From Folioceros fuciformis (Eukaryota; Anthocerotophyta; Anthocerotopsida; Anthocerotales), in assembly GCA_049999805.1 (NCBI GenBank), contig JBNGIO010006088.1, positions 1 to 48,221 of the forward strand: 48,221 nucleotides of DNA, written 5' to 3'. How positions within the stretch are numbered: the stretch's first letter is position 1; each line of letters begins with the position of its first letter. Position numbers and translations under genes: made by a program. Below, one piece after another: positions 30,758-39,466 of the stretch. A model generated the notes under the pieces. The model was not told where the DNA came from and did not search any database. It worked only from the letters and a program-made list of their open reading frames with translations.

Positions 30758-31846
30758 ACGTGTACATATTTCTATTTGGAATATATATTGAATGATCTTT
30801 GGAGCATGAAGTTAAATATTTTTATCATACTATCGGTATATTTAAAATATGTTGAATGAATGCCAACATATAATTTGATTCTCGACACATCATAAAATTT
30901 ATTTATTTTTGTTATATGTTGTGTTCAAGTTTAATACAGGCCATAAGTTATAATCCCTCACAAATCAATTATAAAACCTTTGATAGAAGTAATATTAACC
31001 TCTAATTATCTCAATTGACTCCATGGGGTCAAGTTATATTGTACTACACTTTTTTTTGTTTTGTTTTGTGGATTTAGGGTTGAAAAATAAGCCTAAACCC
31101 TAAACCCTAACTTTGAGTATTTTTATGGATATTATTGATTGAATTAGATAATTTATCTCATTGAAACGTACCTTGAAATCTGTCCTTCATGGACTACACT
31201 ATCATTCTTCTCCTTCCTCTGGCATAACGTGCTGAAGTGGGAAGGAAGAGGACGAATGCTGAGGAATCCTCTGCACTATGTTGTTTTGTCCCCGGTCCCC
31301 GTGGTGGCTTGGGTCTCATGTTGCTGAAAAGGATGATGAATACTCAGTTTTTGAAAGGGGATGCTTGGCCATCCTGAATGTGAACATTTGGGTCTAATCC
31401 TGACAGAGAAGCAGGCAAGCCCAGCGGGCTCTCTACAGGCATCTTTGGGCCTGTTAAGCATACTACATATGCATGTCACAGTGTGGCACAAGACTGTGTT
31501 GGCCAAGGATTGCGGCGTCCTGTACAAGCCGAGACGAGATGATGGAATCCTAGGAGATACCCCGTGCCCTTCACTACAGAACCTTTCATCTTTGAAGATA
31601 TCTACTGTGTTGAAAGTCTTTGAGTTCATCCACACACACTTACTGATATATGAGTGCCAGCTCTGAACTACTGAATCCAGTCGCTTGTGATTCTTGCTCG
31701 GCCTGAATTATCTTCCTGTTGCACAACTCGCATGTGCTTTCTAACAGTGAAGTGGTCATGAACAGTCACTCGCAATATCTAGGCTTCTTGCCGCAATCTT
31801 GCAGAGTTTTCTGTGCATCTCATCTTCGGAAAGCGGGTCCTGTAAG
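30758..31846. other. AT-rich spacer and upstream region of PPR gene 2
   Basis: 30,758-31,150 is AT-rich with an interstitial telomere-like tract (separate entry). From 31,200 composition returns to genic. The last 50 bases before ATG 31847 (CTGTGCATCTCATCTTCGGA ...) match the leader of PPR gene 3 (CTGTGTATCTCATCTTCCGA ...), showing that 5' flanks were duplicated with the genes. Confidence 0.65.
31092..31111. repeat. Interstitial telomere-like repeat (CCCTAAA)
   Basis: CCTAAACCCTAAACCCTAAC contains nearly three plant-type telomere units. The tract is too short for a telomere; it is either an interstitial remnant or a telo-box. Confidence 0.85.
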
Positions 31847-34800
31847 ATGGCCACAGTGTGGCCACCCAATTCGTTGTGCACCGATCAGCGTGGTATTTGT
31901 ACAGGGATTTTACGAGGAGCTCCCGCTCCCGCTCACCTCGCCGCATGGAGGCAACCGCTAGTATACTGCACAGCATCCAGCTGCAGCAGTGTAGGTAATC
32001 CAGCAATTTCTGCAGAATGTGTGGATGGGGGAGGACTGTCCAGCTATGGTAGACACCAGGACCAGGGACAGGAGCGGTTGTGGCGTCAATTTTTTCTGGA
32101 CCCTACCATGTGGTGGGACAACAGAGAAGATAAGAGGAGCTTCCGATCGCCTGACTTTCGGCACAAGGTGTCCGGCGAGGTCCTCTGGTTAAACAACATG
32201 TTCAAGCCAGCATGGGTGAATGAGCAGCTTGTTTCTTGGGATAAGCGGATGGGTCTTCGGGACGACCCTTGCAATGTGAGTACGTTATGTGAGCAAGGGA
32301 AGCTTATTGAGGCCTATGTAGCCCTGGAATCTCTGGCGCAGGCAGACTGCCCTATTCCTCAGTCCTTGTTGTATACTGTGCTAAAAGAATGTGCAGCTGA
32401 ACAGGATCTGGTTGTGGGGCGACGAGTTCATGATCTTTGTGTCAAACTTGGGTACGAGACAAACACATACTTCGGGAACCATATCTTGCGCATGTATGCG
32501 GGTGCAGGTAGGCTACAGGAGGCCATGGATGTGTTCACCAAGGTGAGGAAACCAGATGCTTTCATGTGGAGTTCCATAATTTCTGCACATGCTAAACATG
32601 GGAAACCGCAAGAGGCTATAAAATTGTACAATGATATGCGTAGCTCAGGTATGAAGGCGGATGCGCATGTCTTCGTAGCTGCCCTTCAGGGTTGTGCACT
32701 TGCGGCGGACTTGGAATCTGGCAGGAAAGTACACTGTGACGTGTTGCATAGTGGCATTCCTCCTAACTTGTTCGTTGGGAACTGCCTGGTGGATATGTAC
32801 GCAAAATGTGGCAAACTGGAAGATGCTCGTCGGGTTTTTGATAGCCTGGCCACCAAGAATGTGGTGACAGCTAATACTCTGATTGCTGGGTATGCGAAAT
32901 GTGGGAAACTGGAAGATGCCCGCCGGGTTTTTGATAGCTTGGCCACAAAGACTGTGGTGACATGGAATGCCCTGATTGCTGGGTATGCGAAATGTGGAGC
33001 ACTAGACGAGGCACGCCATCTTTTTGACAGTTTCTCCACGAAGGATGTGGTGACATGGACAGCCCTGATTGCCGGGTATGCCCAACGAGGGTTCGCCCAA
33101 GACGCTCTTGATCTGTATGGACTAATGGAGGAGGAGGGCCTGATGGTTGCTGACCATGTCACTTTTGCTTGCCTTTTGAATGCCTGTGCTAGTATTGGTG
33201 CCTTACAGAAGGGCAGGCAGCTGCACTCACAGATTGTGGAAAAAGGACTGCAAGAAAACGTACTGCTTGGCAACTGCCTGATTGACATGTATGCAAAGTG
33301 TGGGGAACTGAGAGATGCACAGGAGGTTTTTGACAGCTTGTCCACAAAGGATGTCGTGACATGGAATGCCCTTATAACTGGGTATGCACAAGAAGGGCTC
33401 AGCCAAGAGGCTCTTGCTCTTTGTCGGCAGATGGAAGAGGAGGGCCTGGTTGTGGCGGATCATGTTACTTTTGCTTGCCTTCTGAAGGCCTGTGGAAGCA
33501 CGGTCGCTTTACAGGAGGGCAGGCGGCTGCACTCACAAATAGTGGAAAGAGGTCTGCTAGACAACATACTTGTCGGCACGTGCCTGGTGGACATGTATGC
33601 AAAATGTGGTGAACTGGAAGATGCACGGAAGGTTTTTGATAGCTTGGCCACAAAAAATGCGGTGACATGGACAGCCCTCATAACTGGATACGCAAAATGT
33701 GGAAACTTAGAATGTGCACGTGAGGTTTTTGACAGCTTGCCCACAAAGAACGTGGTGACATGGAACGCCCTGATTGCAGGGTATGTACAGCAAGAGCGTA
33801 GTCAGGAGGCGCTTGTTCTTTATGGACAAATGGAGCAGGAGGGCCTTGTGGTGGCTGATCGTGTCACTTTTGCTTGCCTTCTGAAGGCCTGTGGCAGTGC
33901 TGGTGCCTTGCAGAAGGGCAGGCAGCTCCACTCACAGATTGTGGAAAGAGGACTGCTAGATAACATACTGGGCACCTGCCTGCTAGACATGTATCCAAAA
34001 TGTGGCGAACTTGACGAGGCACGCCGGGTGTTTGATAGCTTGGCTACAAAGGATGTGGCGACGTGGAATGCCTTGATATCTGGGTTCGGTGCTAGTGATG
34101 AAAGTCACAAGGCTCTAGCTTGTTTCGAGGAAATGTTAGTAGCCGGTATCCAGCCTAATGAGTCCAGTTTTACTTGCGTTTTAGTAGCATGCAGTCATGC
34201 GGGACTGGTGAATGAGGGTCGCAAGCACTTCAGCTCTATGGCTGAACAGCATGGCATGAAACCTAATATTGGGCATTACATTTGCATGATTGATCTTCTT
34301 GGGCGAGCAGGCAATCTAGATGAGGCAGAGAACATGCTGTTATCATGTGAGGGCCAAAGTAATGTTGTGGGGTTGAGGTCGTTGTTATATGCGTGTAAGA
34401 TTCATGGAGATGTAGAGAGGGCAGCGTGGTGCTTTGAAAGGCTCGTAAGGCTTGAGCCTCAGCAGGCATCCGCGTATGTGCTGATGGCAAATGCATATGC
34501 AGATGCAGGTATGTGGACCGATGTAGAGAGAATTGAAACACAGAGAACGGCAGCAGGAGCTAAGAAGAAACCTGCAGTAGCGGGCATTGAGGTGAACCAG
34601 CAGGTGCATGAATTTGTGGTTGGAGGAAACAGAAATGATATAGCTCTCGAAGTAGACAGCATGAATGCACGTCTCAAACAGGAAGGGGGCCACGTACCTC
34701 ACACAAACTTGGTGTTGAAGCCAGTATCTGAGAAGGAAAAAGAAGATGCGCTTTGTGGGCATGCTGAAAAGCTTGCTCTGGCGTACGGTCTCTTGAACAC

Positions 34801-34969
34801 GCCGAGTGGCACACCTCTGGTGGTAACTAAAAATCTACGCATGTGCAACGACTGCCACAGTTCCACCGAGATAATGTCTAGGGTCGAGAAGAGAAACATT
34901 GTCGTAAGGGATGGGTACCGCGTGCATCGGTTTGCAGCTGGTTTTTGCAGTTGTAAGGGTCGACCATGA
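31847..34969 (+). CDS. PPR protein 2: OSB-type PDF motif + expanded PLS array + DYW:KP deaminase
   Basis: Predicted organellar editing factor, 1040 aa from ATG 31847 (the frame is also open from a TTG at 31799, but the ATG matches the paralogue starts). The PDF motif is at residues 78-132 (FFLDPTMWWDNR, SPDFRHK, EVLWL, PAWV). The PPR array is longer than in copy 1 and contains runs of consecutive S-type motifs of about 31 residues (AKCGKLEDARRVFDSLATK x3 between about 335 and 430, and two more near 585-650). One S motif has lost a residue (DNILGTCLLDMYPKCG instead of DNILVGTCLVDMYAKCG). In the DYW:KP domain, KP is at 908-909, HAE at 972-974, then CNDCH, and the C-terminus is KGRP. Intronless. 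First of three same-strand paralogues in tandem; 815 bp to the next start. Confidence 0.92.
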   Translation: MATVWPPNSLCTDQRGICTGILRGAPAPAHLAAWRQPLVYCTASSCSSVGNPAISAECVDGGGLSSYGRHQDQGQERLWRQFFLDPTMWWDNREDKRSFRSPDFRHKVSGEVLWLNNMFKPAWVNEQLVSWDKRMGLRDDPCNVSTLCEQGKLIEAYVALESLAQADCPIPQSLLYTVLKECAAEQDLVVGRRVHDLCVKLGYETNTYFGNHILRMYAGAGRLQEAMDVFTKVRKPDAFMWSSIISAHAKHGKPQEAIKLYNDMRSSGMKADAHVFVAALQGCALAADLESGRKVHCDVLHSGIPPNLFVGNCLVDMYAKCGKLEDARRVFDSLATKNVVTANTLIAGYAKCGKLEDARRVFDSLATKTVVTWNALIAGYAKCGALDEARHLFDSFSTKDVVTWTALIAGYAQRGFAQDALDLYGLMEEEGLMVADHVTFACLLNACASIGALQKGRQLHSQIVEKGLQENVLLGNCLIDMYAKCGELRDAQEVFDSLSTKDVVTWNALITGYAQEGLSQEALALCRQMEEEGLVVADHVTFACLLKACGSTVALQEGRRLHSQIVERGLLDNILVGTCLVDMYAKCGELEDARKVFDSLATKNAVTWTALITGYAKCGNLECAREVFDSLPTKNVVTWNALIAGYVQQERSQEALVLYGQMEQEGLVVADRVTFACLLKACGSAGALQKGRQLHSQIVERGLLDNILGTCLLDMYPKCGELDEARRVFDSLATKDVATWNALISGFGASDESHKALACFEEMLVAGIQPNESSFTCVLVACSHAGLVNEGRKHFSSMAEQHGMKPNIGHYICMIDLLGRAGNLDEAENMLLSCEGQSNVVGLRSLLYACKIHGDVERAAWCFERLVRLEPQQASAYVLMANAYADAGMWTDVERIETQRTAAGAKKKPAVAGIEVNQQVHEFVVGGNRNDIALEVDSMNARLKQEGGHVPHTNLVLKPVSEKEKEDALCGHAEKLALAYGLLNTPSGTPLVVTKNLRMCNDCHSSTEIMSRVEKRNIVVRDGYRVHRFAAGFCSCKGRP

Positions 34970-35783
34970 TACAACGAAGATCTAGCCGTTCTCAGCAGGT
35001 GAACTAGCGCGCAACGCATGTGGGAGGGCGACAAGAATCCGCAATGGGTTGTGCTGCCTGATGCAACGTGTACTCCTGGATTGTGGTGGGGTTTTCAGCT
35101 GTTACAATCGGTACAAACCAGAACATACTGAGGGACCAGAAGCTCGCAAAAGGAGGTGAATTTGCAGCTTTCCCGACGCCAAAGGTTGGGACCCAATCCG
35201 TCAAAGGAAGACTTTCTCCCGCCCTCCCTTTTCAAGCAACTCTTCCAGTCATGGTTTCAAGATCAATCTTTTTTCCCAGGCAGCGAACATCACTGGTGCT
35301 TTGAACCCAAATAGAAGAGTAGAACGAGGTATGTTGAATTGAACGAATGTGTGCAACCCATGTCGAAGGTGGATTGGACACACAAACTTCTGTTCATTCC
35401 TGTAATGAAATTGAACAGAGAACACGTCGACTTCCATCGCGAGAACAAAAACATGTTGTTTGCTTTTGAACCCAAGTCGATCGATTGGCATTACAATGGA
35501 TCGTGCCCAGAACAGGAAATAGGCGGGATCAGTCTGTCCGCGATTAACCTGTCATCCTTGTTCTGCCTTCATCGTCCTGTCATTGCGCAGCTCGCCTGGT
35601 TCGTGTTCTATATGACTCCGCCGTCGGTGATCGATTTACGTATGTTATGTGTCTTCACCCTCGGTGATGAGTTCACACTGCACTGGCTAAGGGTGGTCGG
35701 CATGCACTGTCACAGCATTTAGGCATCCTGCCTCGGCCTGCACAGCCTGCTGTGTATCTCATCTTCCGAGAGCTGTGCCTGAG
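34970..35783. other. Spacer between PPR genes 2 and 3
   Basis: It holds the 3' end of PPR gene 2 and the promoter and leader of PPR gene 3. Short frames (up to 127 codons) show no domain. The last 50 bases are homologous to the leader of PPR gene 2. Confidence 0.6.
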
Positions 35784-38700
35784 ATGGCCATAGTATGGCA
35801 ACCGGATTTGTGCTTGAGCCAACAAATTGGTGGGTGCAAAGGTGTTCTACGAGGAGCTTCCGCGCACCTCATCGCAGGGAGTCAACCGCTGGCATGCAAC
35901 CAAACCTCCAGGTGCAGCAGAGTGACGAGCTTCGCAATTCCGTCAAAATTCATGGCTGAGGAACAACTTTCCAGCGATGGGCGTCGCCAGGAGCAGGACT
36001 TATTGTGGCAACAATTTTTTCTCGACCCTTCCCAGTGGGTGGACGACAGGCGAGGTAAAAGGAACTCCCATGCGCCTGACTTCCGGCGCAAGGGGTCCGC
36101 AGAGGTCCTCTGGTTAAACAGCATGTTCAAGCCAGCTTGGGTGGATGAGCAGCTTCTTTCTTGGGATATGCAGATGGGTGTTAGTGTATCTCCGAGTAAC
36201 GTGAGCATGTTATGTGAGCAGGGGAAGCTTGCTGACGCAGTGGCAGCATTGGAATCTCTGGCGCAGACAGACTGTGCTGTTTCTGAGTCCCTGTTGAGTA
36301 CTGTGCTGAGAGTTTGTGCAGCGAAAAAGGATCTGGTAGTGGGTCGACGAGTTCATCATCTGTGTGTCAAACTTGGGTACGAGTCTAACACATATTTGGG
36401 AAACCATATCCTGCGCATGTATGCATGTGGAGGTAGGCTACAGGAGGCCATGGATGTGTTCACCAGAGTGGGGAAACCAGATGCCTTCATGTGGAGTTCC
36501 ATAATTTCTGCACATGGCAAACATGGGAGACCTAAGGAGGCTATCAAATTGTACCATGACATGCATAGCTCAGGTTTGAAAGCGGATGCTCACGTCTTTG
36601 TAGCTGCCCTTCAAGCTTGTACACTTGTTGCAGACTTGGAATCTGGCAGGAAAGTACACCATGATGTATTGCACAGTGGCATTCCGTTTAACTTGTTTAT
36701 CAGCAACTCGCTCGTGGACATGTATGCAAAATGCGGCAAACTGGAAGATGCACACCGGGTTTTTGATAGCTTGTCCACAAAGAATGTTGTGACTGGAAAT
36801 TCCTTGATTGCCGGTTATGCTAAATGTGGGAAGCTGGAAGATGCACGCCGGCTGTTTGATAGCTTGCCCATGAAGAATGTGGTGACATCGAATGCCCTGA
36901 TTGCCGGGTATGTGAAATGTAAGAAACTGGAAGAGGCGCGCGAGCTTTTTGACAGCCTGTCCATAAAGGATGTCGTGACATGGACGGTCCTGATTGCTGG
37001 GTATGCGCAACAAGGGCGTGGCCAAGATGCGCTCGTTTTGTATGAACAAATGGAGGAGGAGGGTGGGGTTGTGGCCGACCATGTTACGTTTGCTTGTCTT
37101 CTCAAGGCCTGTGCAAGCGTTGGTGCCTTGCAGAAGGGCAGGCAGCTCCACGCACAGATTGTGGAAAGAGGACTGCTAGAGAACAGACTAGTTGGCACCA
37201 GCCTGGTGGACATGTATGCAAAATGGGGTGAACTGGAAGAGGCGCGGAGCGTTTTTGACAGCCTAGCCACGAAGGATGTGGTGACATGGACGGCTCTGGT
37301 TGCTGGGTATGCACAACAAGGGTTCGTCCAAGAGGCACTTGTCCTATATGGACAAATGGAGGAGGAGGGCCTCATGGTTGCTGATGAAGTTACGTTCACT
37401 TGCCTTCTGAAGGCTTGTGCAAGCACTGGTGCTTTACAGAAGGGCAGGCAGCTGCACTCACAGATTGTGGAAAGTGGATTGCTAGATAACTTAGTGGTAG
37501 GAAACTGCTTGGTCGACATGTATGCAAAATGTGGTGAACTGGGAGACGCACGTGGAGTCTTTAACAGCTTGGCCACAAAGAACGTGGTGACATGGAATGC
37601 CCTGATAGCTGGGTATGCACAACAAGGGCTTGGCCACGAGGCGCTTTCGCTCTATGGACAGATGGAGGAGGAGGGGCTGATTGTGGCTGACGATGTTACT
37701 TTTGCTTGCCTTCTGAAGTCCTGTGCAAGCACTGGTGCCTTACAGACGGGTAGACAGCTGCACTCACAGATTGTGCAAAGGGGACTGCTTGGTAACATAC
37801 TGGTTGGCACCTGCCTGGTGGACATGTATGCAAAATGTGATGAACTAGAAGATGCTCGTGGGATTTTTGATAGCTTGACCACAAAGAACGTTGTGACATG
37901 GAATGCCCTTATTTCTGGCTATGCACAGCGAGGGCTCAGTCAAGAGGCGCTTGTTCTGCATGAGAAAATGCAGAGGGATGGCCTGATTGTGGCTGACCAT
38001 GTTACTTTTGCTGGCCTTCTAAAGGCCTGTGCAAGCGCTTGTGCCTTACAGAAGGGCAGGGAACTGCACTCACAGATTGTGGAAAGAGGACTGCTAGATG
38101 ACATCCTGGTGAGCACCTGCCTGGTGGACATGTATGCAAAATGTGGTGAACTGGATGAGGCACGACGTGTGTTCGACAGCGTGGAAACCAAGGATGTGGT
38201 GACATGGAATGCCCTGATAGCTGGGTTGGGTTCATGCGATGAAGGTCGCAAGGCTGTAGCTTGTTTTGAGGAGATGGTTGTTGCCGGTATTCAGCCTGAT
38301 GACGCCACTTTTACTTGTCTTCTAGTAGCTTGCAGTCATGCGGGACTGGTGAAGGAGGGTTACATGCACTTCGATTCCATGGTTGAACAGTACGGCATGA
38401 AACCTACTCTTGAGCATTATAACTGCATGGTTGATCTCCTTGGGCGCGCAGGCCGTTTAGAAGAGGCAGAGAAGATGCTACTATCATGTGAGAACCAACG
38501 GAATGTTGTAGGGTTGACGACTTTGCTGAATGCCTGCAAAAGCTATGGAGACGTCGAGAGGGCGACTCGGTGTTTTGAAAGTCTGGTCAGACTGGAACCT
38601 CAGGGTGCGTCTGCGTACGTGCTCATGGCCAATGCCTACGCTGATGCAGGGAGGTGGACCGATGTTGACAGGATTGAAACACAGAGAATTGCAGCAGGGG

Positions 38701-39110
38701 CTAAGAAGAAACCAGCAGTGGCAGGCATTGAGGTGGAGCAGCAGGTACATACATTTGTGGTGGGAGACAACAGGGACGATATTGTGCTTGAGGTAGAGAG
38801 CATGAACTCACGTCTCAAGCAGGAAGGTGGCCACGTACCGCAGACACGGTTGGTTTTGAAGCCAGTGTCTGAGAGGGAAAAGGAAGACTCCCTTTGTGGG
38901 CATGCTGAGAAGCTAGCCCTGGCGTATGGTCTCTTGAACACTCCGAGCGGCACACCTCTGCTGGTGACAAAGAATCTGCGCATGTGCAGTGACTGCCACA
39001 GTTCCACGGAGATCATGTCGAGGGTTGAACAGAGAGACATTGTTGTGAGGGACGGGTACCGTGTGCATCGGTTTGCAGCTGGTTCTTGCAGTTGTAAGGG
39101 CCGACCGTGA
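35784..39110 (+). CDS. PPR protein 3: longest PDF-PLS-DYW:KP paralogue
   Basis: Predicted organellar editing factor, 1108 aa from ATG 35784 (a GTG at 35775 is in frame). The PDF motif is at residues 73-128 but is altered at the core: FFLDPSQWVDDR instead of WWDNR, followed by PDFRRK, EVLWL, PAWV. The array includes two stacked S-type motifs and then four near-identical L-S-P modules of about 102 residues (VTFACLLKACAS-GALQKGRQ ... MYAKCGELxDARxVFDSL ... VVTWNALIAGYAQQG). S2, E1 and E2 follow. DYW:KP has KP at 976-977, HAE at 1040-1042, then CSDCH, and ends KGRP. Catalytic and zinc residues are intact. The internal modules are more alike to one another at the DNA level than seems usual, so unequal crossing-over or gene conversion has probably acted. 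Confidence 0.92.
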   Translation: MAIVWQPDLCLSQQIGGCKGVLRGASAHLIAGSQPLACNQTSRCSRVTSFAIPSKFMAEEQLSSDGRRQEQDLLWQQFFLDPSQWVDDRRGKRNSHAPDFRRKGSAEVLWLNSMFKPAWVDEQLLSWDMQMGVSVSPSNVSMLCEQGKLADAVAALESLAQTDCAVSESLLSTVLRVCAAKKDLVVGRRVHHLCVKLGYESNTYLGNHILRMYACGGRLQEAMDVFTRVGKPDAFMWSSIISAHGKHGRPKEAIKLYHDMHSSGLKADAHVFVAALQACTLVADLESGRKVHHDVLHSGIPFNLFISNSLVDMYAKCGKLEDAHRVFDSLSTKNVVTGNSLIAGYAKCGKLEDARRLFDSLPMKNVVTSNALIAGYVKCKKLEEARELFDSLSIKDVVTWTVLIAGYAQQGRGQDALVLYEQMEEEGGVVADHVTFACLLKACASVGALQKGRQLHAQIVERGLLENRLVGTSLVDMYAKWGELEEARSVFDSLATKDVVTWTALVAGYAQQGFVQEALVLYGQMEEEGLMVADEVTFTCLLKACASTGALQKGRQLHSQIVESGLLDNLVVGNCLVDMYAKCGELGDARGVFNSLATKNVVTWNALIAGYAQQGLGHEALSLYGQMEEEGLIVADDVTFACLLKSCASTGALQTGRQLHSQIVQRGLLGNILVGTCLVDMYAKCDELEDARGIFDSLTTKNVVTWNALISGYAQRGLSQEALVLHEKMQRDGLIVADHVTFAGLLKACASACALQKGRELHSQIVERGLLDDILVSTCLVDMYAKCGELDEARRVFDSVETKDVVTWNALIAGLGSCDEGRKAVACFEEMVVAGIQPDDATFTCLLVACSHAGLVKEGYMHFDSMVEQYGMKPTLEHYNCMVDLLGRAGRLEEAEKMLLSCENQRNVVGLTTLLNACKSYGDVERATRCFESLVRLEPQGASAYVLMANAYADAGRWTDVDRIETQRIAAGAKKKPAVAGIEVEQQVHTFVVGDNRDDIVLEVESMNSRLKQEGGHVPQTRLVLKPVSEREKEDSLCGHAEKLALAYGLLNTPSGTPLLVTKNLRMCSDCHSSTEIMSRVEQRDIVVRDGYRVHRFAAGSCSCKGRP

Positions 39111-39236
39111 GAAGGAAGAGGACCTTCTTGACGCAGGCATCCTACCCCATTGGATTCTAGCATCGTTTGAACATAGATCCCTTGTAAGACGTTTATGAAG
39201 TTCACATCGTAATCGAAATTCATATTCATGCTGCGT

Positions 39237-39466
39237 AAAATCGATACCATGTGGCAACCGCATCTGACGCCCTCGTATGTGGATCTGGAAGGTCACACAC
39301 GAGGCACTGGACTAGCTGCTTGTTTTGAAGAGATGCCATTCAGCCCGATCGATGCTACGTTCACTTGCCTTGGAGTAGCATGCAGTCACGAGGGTTGTAA
39401 TCTGTTTGGGTCCAGCGGACAAGAGCATGGCCTGAAACTTATTTTCGAGCAGCATTACAATTGCAC
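39237..39466 (+). pseudogene. Decayed PPR fragment fused to the front of PPR gene 4
   Basis: The frame reading LAACFEEMPFS, DATFTCLGVACSHEGC and HGLKLIFEQHYNC is a degraded match to the last P-L2-S2 part of the neighbouring genes (LACFEEMVVAGIQPDDATF, LLVACSHAGLV, YGMKPTLEHYNCM). It has deletions and stops at 39468-39470, just where homology switches to the N-terminal coding region of PPR gene 4 (DGCTGIVRGAP). Upstream and downstream PPR parts are both missing. This is best read as the breakpoint of an unequal recombination between tandem copies. Confidence 0.75.

Noticed and set aside
31092-31111. Possible true telomere or chromosome end
   Set aside because: Fewer than three repeat units with genes on both sides; an interstitial or regulatory motif is more likely.
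36570-37576. Long minus-strand frames (193 and 253 codons) within PPR gene 3
   Set aside because: They are antisense shadows of the repetitive PPR coding sequence and recur in the same register in each paralogue.
38636-39296. Idea that the DYW domains are inactive because they lack the DYW tripeptide
   Set aside because: The GRP end and KP box are regular features of the DYW:KP class, and the HAE and CxxCH residues are intact in all four copies.
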